A stretch of DNA of 64,000 nucleotides from Coemansia sp. RSA 487 (lineage: Eukaryota; Kickxellomycota; Kickxellomycetes; Kickxellales; Kickxellaceae). The position numbers and the translations under genes were made by a program. The notes beneath the pieces are model-generated. The model saw only the letters and a list, made by a program, of their open reading frames with translations. It searched no databases and was not told the origin of the DNA. The DNA lies in the NCBI GenBank assembly GCA_027577595.1, contig JANBRJ010000046.1:1-64000 (forward strand). The letters run 5' to 3'. Positions 41,587-51,654 of the stretch are shown piece by piece (the stretch's first letter is position 1; each line of letters opens with the position of its first letter).

Positions 41587-42771
41587 TCAGTTGTCCATCA
41601 CTGGTGCCTGAAGCGGCTCTGACGGAATCAGCGACGTCACCAGCGCAACCACCAGAGCCCGCGCCTTCTCAATCGTGGAGTAGTCACGCCGCCGGTCCTC
41701 AGCCGCATTGTCGTTTGCACGCTCCTCAGCGTAATTGTTGTATGTGTTAAGCTGGCGGACCATCTGCTGTATCCATGCGCTGCGGAACGCCATTATCCCA
41801 GCAATGATGAGCGCAAGCACAATCACCCGCTCCAGACTGGCGTCGTGCGCCAGCACCACAACAAGCAAGAGCATCCGCAGCAGAACCCACCCTACGTTCC
41901 ACACCGCGTCCATCCCAAACCCACGCAGTACATTTGGAAGCGGCCCTCTGTTCTCGTCATCGTTGTTATTGTTGTTGTCGTCTGCCTGTCTATCCTGGCT
42001 ATCGCGAGCTCCTTCTTCCCGGGCAGCTCTAGCACCTTCAGTGCCGTGTCGCTCTCCTTCAGCCCCAGTTGCGTGCCCGTGCGTCTCAAGAACATGCCTG
42101 AGTCTGCTTTCAATCGCAGCCTGTCGAGTGACCAGGTCTGCATATGCCTTTAGCAGGATTCTTCCGGAGCCACGCGCTGCTGCGTCCTCTGCAGAGCTGC
42201 TTAATCGGCTGTCGTTTGGCTCCTTTATTTCCATCAAGTAGGGCATGCCGTCGACAAGAACATACTGAAACGGCGCTCCTAGTGGCGTGACAGAAGCCCC
42301 AGAGGTCGTTGCTGAATGGTGGGAAATATTCTGCGTACGACTGCTAGATGGGCCAGCCACTGAGGCGCAATTGGCATTCATTTTGCCCTTGCTTGATGGC
42401 TTTGTATGCTCGGATTCGACGGAAAGCAAAGGCTTTCCTGTGCTTGAATCCGCCGTGGAATCCCCTGCAATATCGGGCACGGCTTTCTTTGGCATTTTTG
42501 TTGCACCCTCGCCCACAGACATGTTCAGCACAAAGTGTATTGTTTGCAAGTCTGAGGGGTCATCGCTCTCTTCATACAAATCCCCCACAATGCTGCTGTC
42601 CTGTAGGATGCGGCCTCTCCATATTACGCGCATGTGGCGTGCTGGTGGCGACGCATCGTGCGTTTTCTCAATGGCCGCCTTCAGCTCTTCTATGGTGTGC
42701 CCCAGCTCCACATGGACTGTAAAGTTGTCTGGCGTCGATACTGATGGCGAGCGAATTAGAATTTGCACCAT
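41587..42771 (-). CDS. HERPUD/Usa1-like ubiquitin-domain ER membrane protein
   Basis: Probable ERAD organiser: HERPUD1 and yeast Usa1 scaffold the Hrd1 ubiquitin ligase. 394 residues from the ATG at 42771. A ubiquitin-like domain fills residues 1-90 (VQILIRSPSVSTPDNFTVHVELGHTIEELKAAIE, MRVIWRGRILQDSSIVGDLY, TIHFVLN). Next is a low-complexity linker, then YVLVDGMPYLMEI, a segment also typical of the family, a coiled stretch and two hydrophobic helices at about 287-335 (WNVGWVLLRMLLLVVVLAH and VIVLALIIAGIMAF). The last 20 residues (ALVVALVTSLIPSEPLQAP) match the end of human HERPUD1 (FFASLLPEGPP). The upstream in-frame extension is hydrophobic and was excluded. The fungal Dsc3 subunit has a similar layout and is the main alternative. 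Confidence 0.72.
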   Translation of the reverse strand: MVQILIRSPSVSTPDNFTVHVELGHTIEELKAAIEKTHDASPPARHMRVIWRGRILQDSSIVGDLYEESDDPSDLQTIHFVLNMSVGEGATKMPKKAVPDIAGDSTADSSTGKPLLSVESEHTKPSSKGKMNANCASVAGPSSSRTQNISHHSATTSGASVTPLGAPFQYVLVDGMPYLMEIKEPNDSRLSSSAEDAAARGSGRILLKAYADLVTRQAAIESRLRHVLETHGHATGAEGERHGTEGARAAREEGARDSQDRQADDNNNNNDDENRGPLPNVLRGFGMDAVWNVGWVLLRMLLLVVVLAHDASLERVIVLALIIAGIMAFRSAWIQQMVRQLNTYNNYAEERANDNAAEDRRRDYSTIEKARALVVALVTSLIPSEPLQAPVMDN

Positions 42772-43294
42772 TTTTTCGTGCGTCAGGAGATAGTAAAATA
42801 CAAAGCTGTCGTGGTCGTCGTAAAGTTCGGCTGATAGTAATAATAAGGAGGTAAAGAAAACAAGAACAGGGCACAATGTATTCGGGTTATAAATGACTAA
42901 AGAAGAGAAATTAATATACAGAGACAGGAGAGATAAACACCCCTCACTACAGCGAAATAAAAAAAAAAGTCAAAGAGAGCGGATGAAACATTGATTGTGA
43001 CGTCGAAGACATCCATTGGACATGAGTGCGTTTCTCTGGTTGGTCACGTTGCACCAGCCCACAAAGGCTGATCAGCGCATTGTGCAAACAGAGATCTGTA
43101 TGCTTGGCTGGTCTTTTTTTTTTTTGCGAACCACATGCGTCTCCTCTATTTTACTTTCATGCTCTGGAACCTTTGTCTAATACCTACCCCCTGTACATCT
43201 AGCCACCGCATCCCATCGATATTTGTAAACCCGACACACTATCCCTTTTCCAGCAAAAAAATCCCCCACGGGAGTGCATTTATAACAAAAGAAA
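42772..43294. other. Divergent promoter region, HERPUD-like and ISY1 genes
   Basis: 523 bases between opposite start codons, with A-rich sequence at 42950-42970 and a T run near 43117-43128. No gene supported; an open frame at 43135-43536 overlaps the ISY1 leader and first intron and has no family features. Confidence 0.4.
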
Positions 43295-44029
43295 ATGGTA
43301 ATGTATCATCACCACCACCGAAATATACAGTCTATCCCAAGCATATCTTCGCCAGCTCGATACTAATTAGTATCGCACCATATCTAATAACTGCATACAG
43401 GAATTTAGGCACGCAACCAAGAGAAGGCGCAGTCGATGCTGTATCGGTTCCGCGAAGCACAGTCTCTCGAAATGGGACTGCGAAAGCCGAAAGAGCGGCG
43501 GCCACATCTTGCATCTCTGGTGGATACCCTCGATGATGCCGAGAAATGGCGGCGTGACGTGATCCGCGACATCACCCGTTCCGTCTCCAAGGTCCACGAC
43601 CTCTCGCTACCTGAAGCCCAGATCCGCGACGTCAACGACGAGATCAACCGACTTTTACGTGCAAAGACGCACTGGGAGGACAGGATCGTCGAGTTGGGCG
43701 GCCCAGACTACAAAAAAATCGGTCCCAAGATGCTTGACCACCAGGGACGAGAGGTGCCTGGGAACCGCGGATACAAGTACTTTGGGCGTGCGAAGGACCT
43801 GCCGGGCGTGCGCGAGTTGTTTGAGGAGCAGGCCACGTCTCGCCCCAAAAAGGCAACAAAGGCAGAGCTGTTGCGGCGCATCGATGCTGCGTACTTTGGA
43901 TACTGCGATGAGAACGATGATGGCGAGCTGCTCGAGTACGAGCGCAAGGTCACTGAGAAACGGATAAAGCAATTGCGCAGCGCACACGACGCGACACTTG
44001 AAGACAGCGATGCTGACTCTGATAGCTAG
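43295..44029 (+). CDS. ISY1: Pre-mRNA splicing factor ISY1, start codon on its own exon
   Basis: Component of the Prp19/NTC complex that helps the first catalytic step and fidelity of splicing. Exons 43295-43297 and 43409-44029: the ATG is followed at once by GTAATG, and the intron ends TTTAG before GCACGCAACCAAGAG, giving MARNQEKAQSMLYRFREAQ, which matches the conserved MARNxEKA start of ISY1. Without this join, the first ATG (43436) would lose nine conserved residues. The 207-residue product has KERRPHLAS, AEKWRRDVIRDITR, IRDVNDEINRLLRAKTHWEDRIVELGGPDY, GPKMLDHQGREVPGNRGYKYFGRAKDLPGVRELFE, and the YFGYCDENDDGELLEYE tail. Intron length is 111 bases. It converges with SBDS. Confidence 0.92.
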
Positions 44030-44196
44030 ACATAAAAATATACTGCAACTGTACAACTTTCTTAAGACAGCTCAAAAAATGGAGTGCAATGGTGACTCCG
44101 TGATGTAAGATAGAGATATATGTGTATATTCGTGTGGTTTTATGTTATATGGACACAATACACTGTTTCCAGAACAGCAGAAAAAAGAAAGGCAGA

Positions 44197-44964
44197 TTAC
44201 ATAAAAGTGTTTCCTTCGTCTTGCGTGTTCTTCAGACTGAGGATCACAACTTCGCCGGCCCCCTTGGTTTCGCTGCTAATCAGATCGCCCAGCGTGCGGT
44301 ACTGTCCAGGGTCGATCAAACAAACAAGCTCATACTCCTCGCCGCGCTCCTCGTCTTCAACCGACGCAACAAGCTCCATCACGCTATCTCTGATCCGCTT
44401 AGCATCCTTGGCTGACATGACAACACGGATCCGCATCTGCGCGCGAGAAATGGGGATTGTGTTGTGTTCTTGGATCTGGCGTATGACGTCCAGCGCCTGC
44501 TGTTTCGCGCTGCGGTTGTGGTTGACCGAAAAATGGATATCCGCCATTGCCTTTTCGATCATCGTCACCGTATACGGCTGCTGGGTGTTTGGGTTGACGC
44601 ACATGTCGGCCACGACAGTTGCGATATCGCGGAGAATGTTGCTCTGCTGGTGTTGGCGCTCCTTGTCTGACACCTGCTGCTCACCCTTCATCAGAATTTC
44701 CTTAATGACCTCGTCCACATCCTCGGTTTTGAAGCACTTGCGCAACTCCTCTGTCTTTGCAACCTGGCCCTTGGAGACATTCATGTAGACCTGGTGTATC
44801 TGCAGCACCTCGTCAATGTCCTTCTCCACACCTGTGCGCCACTCTGTTACCTTGTTTCTGTAACAAGCGACCTCAAAGCGCTTACCCCCCTTGCGCAACC
44901 GCACTACGGATACATTTGTTAGCCGGATTTTCGTGCTTGGCTGGAAAATTTTGCCTCCGCCCAT
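44197..44964 (-). CDS. SDO1: Ribosome maturation factor SBDS/Sdo1
   Basis: With the GTPase Efl1 it removes eIF6 (Tif6) from late 60S subunits. 255 residues from the internal ATG at 44964, giving MGGGKIFQPSTKIRLTNVSVVRLRKGGKRFEVACY, close to the human start. Domain I: VRLRKGGKRFEVACYRNKVTEWR and EVLQIHQVYMNVSKGQVAK; domain II: VSDKERQHQQSNILRDIATVVADMCVNPNTQQPYTVTMIEKAM; domain III: MRIRVVMSAKDAKRIRD and ELVCLIDPGQYRTLGDLI. All SBDS signature blocks are present; the Cys in VACY and the Lys-rich pocket are kept. Sixty further in-frame bases upstream contain an ATG at 45024, but the extension has no family match, so the shorter start was preferred. Confidence 0.93.
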   Translation of the reverse strand: MGGGKIFQPSTKIRLTNVSVVRLRKGGKRFEVACYRNKVTEWRTGVEKDIDEVLQIHQVYMNVSKGQVAKTEELRKCFKTEDVDEVIKEILMKGEQQVSDKERQHQQSNILRDIATVVADMCVNPNTQQPYTVTMIEKAMADIHFSVNHNRSAKQQALDVIRQIQEHNTIPISRAQMRIRVVMSAKDAKRIRDSVMELVASVEDEERGEEYELVCLIDPGQYRTLGDLISSETKGAGEVVILSLKNTQDEGNTFM

Positions 44965-45145
44965 CTCAAGTTTAATGAATTTGCTAGCTTCAGGCTCGAA
45001 ATTATATAAATAGCTGCGCTTCAAGTATAGTAAAAAAAAGGTTTATAAAACAGATAACAGAAAATAAATAATGAAAAGAAACGCAAAGGAAAAAAAAAGA
45101 GGAAAAGGTGTGGACTTTAGCACAAAAAAAAAAAGTAAATTTTGA

Positions 45146-48100
45146 TCATCTCTCGTCCAAAACCTCCAGGAATTTCCAGCAAAGCTCTGCCACAGAAATC
45201 CGGACCACTTTGTGTGCGGTTATTGTGACCGTAGAGTATCTGTTGACAACAAGATCTTGGCCACCAAGACGAATAGGCTGTTTCACAACAGACCATGCTG
45301 GCACATCATCCACTGCCGCCTCAGTGCTTTGTAGCGTTCCTTCAATACGCAGAATCGCTGACTTTGTTGCTGCGGCCACCGCACAGCCAATGCCTCCTTG
45401 TACCTCGTTTAGCTGGTTGGTTTCGCCTTGCCACCTCTGCTGTCTCCATACCAGCTTCCCGTCCAACGACTGTGCAGATGCTTGGTACAATGATTCCAGA
45501 TCCGATAGCATGAGCTGTAGCAGCTCGCACAGCGCCTCTGCTCCAGATAAGGCTAGCAGTGCAATGCCACTTCCATCCGACACTTGTGCTGTCACGCTAA
45601 TCTCAGCACACACCGTTTCATTTGCTGGCGAATTCGATGCCAATCTCTTCAGCACTCTGAGGCTCTTTGTACCACAGCAGCATTGCATATTGCAAACAGC
45701 CTGGCCACACTTTGTGCAGATGATGATGATCTGGATACTAAACACATTATCGATGTAGCATCCAGACAAAAATATCCTGCGACGCTGAAATCGCCTTTGC
45801 GAGTATAGCTGGCCAACAAACGGAACCTCAACAACATCTCCATCGTCACTGGCGGTGCAGCTGTCAAGGCTGCTGGCTGATTCGTATTCGAGTGGCATTG
45901 TTGCATTTACCAGAGCTGTCTGGATGTCTGTGGTAGAACTGGCAGTCAAGTACGCCTTTCCTGTTGAGCGAGAAATGCTGAGTGTCGCATTCCGAGCTGT
46001 AATGCGCGATCCAGGAACGAGCCCAAGCGAATGAGAAATGCTTGTCAGTCTTATATACAGGGAAATGCTATGCGTGGTGTCGGTGTGGTCTTGAAGAACG
46101 AGAAGCGTTTTAAAACATCCGGTGACTGCTGTTGTCCGAGAGGGATTTTTTGAAGAATCAGCGTCGGGAGTAGTGCCACTAGCAGAACTTTCAAATGCTG
46201 TCGCTTCCAATAGCTCTCGCTTTGATATGACACCAGTGACGCTAACTGTCTTCCCATGCTGTAGTCGCGAATCCGTAGCCTCTGAACCATATCGATGGAT
46301 ATCACGCACGGAATAAATGGCGCCCATTTTTACTCTATCGAATGCACTATCTGACGCCGTGTACACTGTTAGAAAGGGCACGCTAAGAAGTTCGCTGCTG
46401 GATCCGGACATGCCATACAGCTGTTTTGTATCCCAAGATGGACCGCTAATAGCGATATTTACAGGATGGATATGGTCATGGCCACCGAGTTTGATATACG
46501 TAACTGACCCAGCTCCCGAGATCGGCTTTCCGACTGAAATCCGCCCATTGGAATTGCCGTTCTGCGACAAACTCTGCAAGCATACGACGTACGCGGTTCC
46601 TGGTTCTAGTAGTGCTGGAACCTCGCCAAGGGAAAATATCAAAACACATTCATCAAAGTCCTTCTCGCAAACTGTACCAAGGTCGAGCTTTTCAAGCGTA
46701 GTTTCTGACGGTCTCTGCGATGTGAGCTGCGAATGAAGCCTTTGGAAGTCCGCTTTGAATGCTACTCCCGAGACTGCCTTTCTTACCTGCCACCTTTTGT
46801 CTTTAGGATTGGTACGGCATAGCTGCGATGTTGCCGAACGAACCAGAAAAACAAAGCAGTGGGATATGTTCTCTGAAGAGTGTTTCTTTGTCAAAGGGCC
46901 TATGCTTTTCTTCAACAACCCCGATGCAGTACCGCTGCCGCCACTAACACCGCCAAATGTATCATCTACATGTAACATCAGCGGATCGGACACCGAAGCA
47001 TATACAAGGCTAAACATGGAATTCGCAGGCTCGAGTTTCATGCTGGACAGTCTGCCGTCCTTTCCCATCATCCCAGAAACATCGACGTTTTCGTTGATAA
47101 AATACCAGCTGTTCCAGGCATATACATGGCCAATGTGCTGCTGGCTAGGAAACGTCAGATAATGTGTCGCCAAACCTAGGTTTACCCTTGATCCAAAATG
47201 CGGTAGTATCTTAATGGTACCCGTTGCATCCTCAAGGCAAATACTTCCACGGTCGTTAACCACGACACGGCTTATAATTGGGATCTTTTCCAGCTGAAGA
47301 CTCGACGGATACACTTTTACTACCTGCACTTCCTCTGTCAATGTTTTTATCGACTCTTCCTTTGAGCCCACTCCAGGTTCTTTTTGTCGACTTTGCCAAC
47401 TGACAAACCGCTGTATAACTTTTCGCAGCGTGACAACTCGCATAGGTTCTGGAACCACGATTGCGTCGACACAGCAGCTCTTTTGGTGACTCAGAAATTC
47501 GATACAGAGGTTGCGTGCAGCTCTATTTGCTTTCAAGTTATCAGCCCCCTTGGTCAGCAGCAGTGCCATTTCGATTACTTGCGCGTTCGCTGGATGCCCC
47601 TTTGCCTCACTGGCCATGTAGTTGTTTAGCAGACCTGCCGGAAACTTTGCTTGCAGGTTCCAATACGCTTCGATGCTCTCAATCATCTGAACCAAACCTG
47701 GAGAACTGTCCACTACTGCTGCCACAAGAGATCGATCAAGAATGCACGATAGTTCGATGGGGGTGCTGCTAGCCGAAAACTCGAGGATGCGAACCGAAGA
47801 TCGTGCACAAGCGCCAAAAACCAATACCCTCTTCTCGTCGTTGTCTAGATCAGCATGTTGTTGTAAAGTCGAGACCTTATCGAACCACTCCCAGTTATAG
47901 CATCTCGAGTTGGAAAGCAATATAACATGGGCATTATCGACAACCACTCGAGTACCTTCGCGCAACGGAAGCAGCGGCGATAGCAGAGGCCAATACGTCA
48001 ACATCAGCAAATGGACTCCGTCGATCACATATATTCCCATCATAAAGTCCACAACACTAGTAATTTCACCGGAATAACTTTCCAATTTGCCTTTGTTGAC

Positions 48101-49402
48101 CAGCAAATGTTTGTCGCCAGATAGATGCTGGAATTGGGAGCTAGTACCAACTGATCGTGACCCCTGGTTGGCTGATGTCTGTGGGTCACAGGCTAAGCTG
48201 GAACAGCTAGAGATGTTGCAATTGTCGCCTTTGGATTCGTCAGATGCAACACTGGCAAGAAGAGCTCCCTGCGACGCCTGGGTAAATGTCGTTTGTGGGG
48301 AGCACAAAGCATTTGTTTGGATGTCGTCCAGGCACTCAAAGCCATCAATCTTGAAGATATTCGACAAACTTGACGTCGCAAATACTGCTTCTGCCTTTGA
48401 ACCGTCGGCATAAATTGTTGCTGTTTTCAAACAGGTCACGAAAACCGAATCGTCGATACACAACGAAGCAAACATGTTTAAAAAGCGTCTGCCGATAACT
48501 AGAATAGGTACTTGAATTAGCCGAGCGGCACTAGTGCTTCTACTGATCCTAGCGCTGATGTTGTCGTATCTCGCTGTCGCATCAATCTCAACATTGACCA
48601 AGAATCTCAGTGTCTCACCATCATCCTTATTTGACGAGGAGCATATCAAAGAGCTTAGTGCTACCACTCGCCCGGTGATGGAAGCCGTCTCGCTGTTGTC
48701 ACTAGTGCTTTTCCTGGGTTTTTTTGTGCTTCTTTTATACTGCTGACCTTTATCGATGCCCGAATCAGAATCGCATACTCCAGAGCTGTTGCAGTTATTG
48801 TGCGTTTTGAATTTCTCATGCCTGCTCTTTTGGTTCCTCAACAACTGAACCGCAGAATCAGCAGTTTCTGGTGGTAACATTTGGAACGCATCGATAAAGC
48901 GTTTTTCGTTATCCGCATCTGGATAGACTTGATTTTCTGTCCACCAAGATAGCATATGCTTAGAGTTTGGTACACGAAAGGACAAAGGCAGGAGAATAGG
49001 CGGAGATATAACTTCAATGTAAGCCCAAGCCGACGATTCGTCGCCACAGAGCGCCGATGGCGGCGGTATATAGCGCCACTGTGTGAAAAGCACCATGATA
49101 TCAGTAGCAAACCAAGAAGGCTGAGGACAAAGAGCCTCGCAGCGAATTTCATCTGTTCCTTCTTTGGACGCTGTATCCGTGGGGCTGTCTGAATAAACGC
49201 GGCCCTGGCCAAATGCATCGCCGAATACCAGACTTCCTGGAGGTATGTGAAAAGGAGGTTTTTGATATTTTTCAGTGCGTTCTGTTACTCGCAGCCTGCC
49301 TAACAAAGCATCGCCAGTGTTTAAAGTATATGGTGTGGTCGCTGATTGACGCAAAGTATGAAGACTTATAATATGGATCAAGGTCGAATAGTCCAATGCC
49401 AT
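45146..49402 (-). CDS. CTC1: CTC1-like OB-fold protein, probable CST telomere-complex subunit
   Basis: A single-exon protein of 1418 residues. CTC1 (human, 1217 aa) is the large subunit of CST, which binds single-stranded telomere DNA and directs fill-in by polymerase alpha-primase. Seen: beta-rich blocks spaced like OB folds along the whole length; an N-terminal MVLFTQWRYIPPPSALCG...AWAYIEV block; GLVPGSRITARNATLSISRSTGKAYL near 1145-1170, like the CTC1 LLPG...RRVSRS block; and a zinc-ribbon-like cluster C1229xxC1232...C1237...C1241CC1243 inside an OB-like domain. It ends in a segment setting up a helix bundle (SVAELCWKFLEVLDER). Long Ser- and Asp-rich linkers lie near 205-240 and 400-420. 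The match is by remote pattern; RPA1 or another OB-array protein is possible but shorter or differently arranged. Confidence 0.58.
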   Translation of the reverse strand: MALDYSTLIHIISLHTLRQSATTPYTLNTGDALLGRLRVTERTEKYQKPPFHIPPGSLVFGDAFGQGRVYSDSPTDTASKEGTDEIRCEALCPQPSWFATDIMVLFTQWRYIPPPSALCGDESSAWAYIEVISPPILLPLSFRVPNSKHMLSWWTENQVYPDADNEKRFIDAFQMLPPETADSAVQLLRNQKSRHEKFKTHNNCNSSGVCDSDSGIDKGQQYKRSTKKPRKSTSDNSETASITGRVVALSSLICSSSNKDDGETLRFLVNVEIDATARYDNISARISRSTSAARLIQVPILVIGRRFLNMFASLCIDDSVFVTCLKTATIYADGSKAEAVFATSSLSNIFKIDGFECLDDIQTNALCSPQTTFTQASQGALLASVASDESKGDNCNISSCSSLACDPQTSANQGSRSVGTSSQFQHLSGDKHLLVNKGKLESYSGEITSVVDFMMGIYVIDGVHLLMLTYWPLLSPLLPLREGTRVVVDNAHVILLSNSRCYNWEWFDKVSTLQQHADLDNDEKRVLVFGACARSSVRILEFSASSTPIELSCILDRSLVAAVVDSSPGLVQMIESIEAYWNLQAKFPAGLLNNYMASEAKGHPANAQVIEMALLLTKGADNLKANRAARNLCIEFLSHQKSCCVDAIVVPEPMRVVTLRKVIQRFVSWQSRQKEPGVGSKEESIKTLTEEVQVVKVYPSSLQLEKIPIISRVVVNDRGSICLEDATGTIKILPHFGSRVNLGLATHYLTFPSQQHIGHVYAWNSWYFINENVDVSGMMGKDGRLSSMKLEPANSMFSLVYASVSDPLMLHVDDTFGGVSGGSGTASGLLKKSIGPLTKKHSSENISHCFVFLVRSATSQLCRTNPKDKRWQVRKAVSGVAFKADFQRLHSQLTSQRPSETTLEKLDLGTVCEKDFDECVLIFSLGEVPALLEPGTAYVVCLQSLSQNGNSNGRISVGKPISGAGSVTYIKLGGHDHIHPVNIAISGPSWDTKQLYGMSGSSSELLSVPFLTVYTASDSAFDRVKMGAIYSVRDIHRYGSEATDSRLQHGKTVSVTGVISKRELLEATAFESSASGTTPDADSSKNPSRTTAVTGCFKTLLVLQDHTDTTHSISLYIRLTSISHSLGLVPGSRITARNATLSISRSTGKAYLTASSTTDIQTALVNATMPLEYESASSLDSCTASDDGDVVEVPFVGQLYSQRRFQRRRIFLSGCYIDNVFSIQIIIICTKCGQAVCNMQCCCGTKSLRVLKRLASNSPANETVCAEISVTAQVSDGSGIALLALSGAEALCELLQLMLSDLESLYQASAQSLDGKLVWRQQRWQGETNQLNEVQGGIGCAVAAATKSAILRIEGTLQSTEAAVDDVPAWSVVKQPIRLGGQDLVVNRYSTVTITAHKVVRISVAELCWKFLEVLDER

Positions 49403-51654
49403 TTTTAGAACACCACCTCTTGTAGCGCCGCTAAATTAAATAACCGACAGATGGACACAGGGAAAGTAAAGACAATGTAATTTTAAGGATACGCAAGCAT
49501 CAAAGGGCTAAAGACTTGCCATGACGGCAACAATAGCAGCAGTACGATTGAACGGAGAGAGAGCAAAGCAAAGGCCATGTAATATCTCCCCACTAATTCG
49601 ACGGATAAATTTGGGTACAAGACCGCGATCGTTCTAAATCTCACACGTATGGGTATTGTTCACATTGCCGGAAATTTATTGCAAAATTTTCCGAAGGAGA
49701 TTCCGGTAAAGCAATGCAGCTAGCTCAATGTTTGTAACATTTTTTGTGGTTCAGCTGAATTTTATTACACCATTTACACTACAAAAGAGTTAAGCAGGGA
49801 GGGAAAGCCCTTGTGAGTGTATATTGATAAAAAAACATGCCTATTTTAGGTCAAATGAGAAGAAGCGGCGATGTTGCGTGTATGAGGAATCGCTGTGATC
49901 AAAGCAATGGCGGTTGTGTGTAGAGTATTAAAAGACTGCGATCAAGAGTGTTGGTTGGGAAGATAAGCAGGGGATAGTGGATGAATAAGGGACATTCCGT
50001 TTGAGCTGGGATGTGCGTTTCTGCGCTTTTATACCATGGACAGTACAAAAACAATGGCAAATGTTTGTCTTTATCACCTATTTATTTTATATTGAAGGGG
50101 CCTTGATATGTGGACAAAATAAAATATCCAGAATGATCTACTAACAAAACAGCAAAACCAGTGAGAATAGTTGCTTGTCAATTAAACAAGTATATCTACC
50201 ACTGCCTTTTACAAGCACTAACCTTTGAATATCATTTGTGTAAACATATCTTTTACTTGTGCCCTGCAGACTTTGTCACATACAAGCATCGTCGATTTAC
50301 GAAACAGATTGCGTTGTAAATATGGATTAAATCAGTTACACGTTATTAAAATCACAAAATATTTTTTGTAGTGTCAGGAGTCAAAACTTTGCCATGGCCA
50401 GAATGGATGTTTACTCGCTCTTGGTAATTTTCTGACATACCTTGATTCCTTTACACCATAAATTTACATGCGGAAACAGTAAATAGATGTAGAAGTGGTC
50501 GTGAGAGTTTCGGTTTGGGACCATTGGTATCCAACCACATTCAAACACCTGTCACAACTTTTGAATTTTTATATTTATTTGTGCACATGGCTCATGAACG
50601 TAGGGTTTGCCAATTGCCGGTATATGCTGCATACTTATAACATGCTATTCGAAACATGGTGATTTGCATGCAATTAGAAACGCTTTGGGCTCGGACTTTA
50701 TGCACACCAGAAACACGGAATCCAAACGCTGTCACACCACAGAAGTAACAACCACATATTCGGAAACATTCTCATGTGCTGCTTTACAGAAACCCTTTAG
50801 AATTTTCCTTTCTGCGAAGTTCCTTTCAACCATGCACACTACGTCATCGCGTACGAAACGCAACACAGCTTTTTATCAGAAGATCTTTCCAGGGCGATGA
50901 ATAATCAGATTGCCATCGATTTATCGGAACAAAGGTCTCCTCTATACGGAAAGATTAACGCGGATTGGGGAAAGGTGAGAAAAACACAAGAATATGTGTT
51001 TTAAAACAATACTCTTGAAAGAGTTGTAGCGTGCGCGGCCCAAAGGCAAAGAGCGAAAGCTGCCTCTTACGCTCATGGACTGTGCTTTTGCTTTTGTAGT
51101 GAGAAAAAACCACAGGAAGCCGAATGTCTTGTCCAATCAGCTTATTCGCGTGATTGCCTTTACAGTTCTATCACAGGCACCAAGCCGCCTTTATTCACCA
51201 GTAGAGTTTGCTCTAGTCTCACCTGCTGATTTGCGCTCTTACGTCGTGAAGGCGGCAATCATTCCAAGGTGCTGTGTGTGCTATATATTTGTCTTAAAGC
51301 GCGTATTTTATACAATATCCGTTTTTGATTTGGCGCATGATTTTTTTTTGGATTCTAAGAAGGTGAATGGACTCCCCACTCCCGGCATATTTAGACAATT
51401 TACTCAAACGCCTTGTTTTTCCACAGGCGCTCTCAGGAACGCACGCCATGTGGGTAGGCTGCATTCGTGGACGGTAATTATATTTAAATTGCCTTGGTTC
51501 TGTCCCTCGGTCGATTCGTCACCATTTATCAGGTAAATTATATTCATCCCGAGATCTTGCGTAAAACGAATAATCGCTACTACTTTATTTTTCCTTTGCC
51601 TTGACTTTTTTTTACATTTTAACACGCTTATATTTGCTAGTTTTGATATTTCCA
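49403..51654. other. Long AT-rich intergenic region between CTC1-like and P5-ATPase genes
   Basis: 2.25 kb, the largest gene-free stretch here. The two genes are divergent, so it holds both promoters. Open frames of 60-150 codons exist (50607-50900 and 51075-51536 plus) but lack family features, and several need non-ATG starts. No tRNA, repeat array or mobile-element end was found. Most likely regulatory DNA, possibly with a short or multi-exon gene or a non-coding transcript that I cannot recognise. Confidence 0.4.

Noticed and set aside
43135-43536. A 133-codon frame overlapping the ISY1 leader
   Set aside because: It crosses the ISY1 intron and start in another frame and has no recognisable features.
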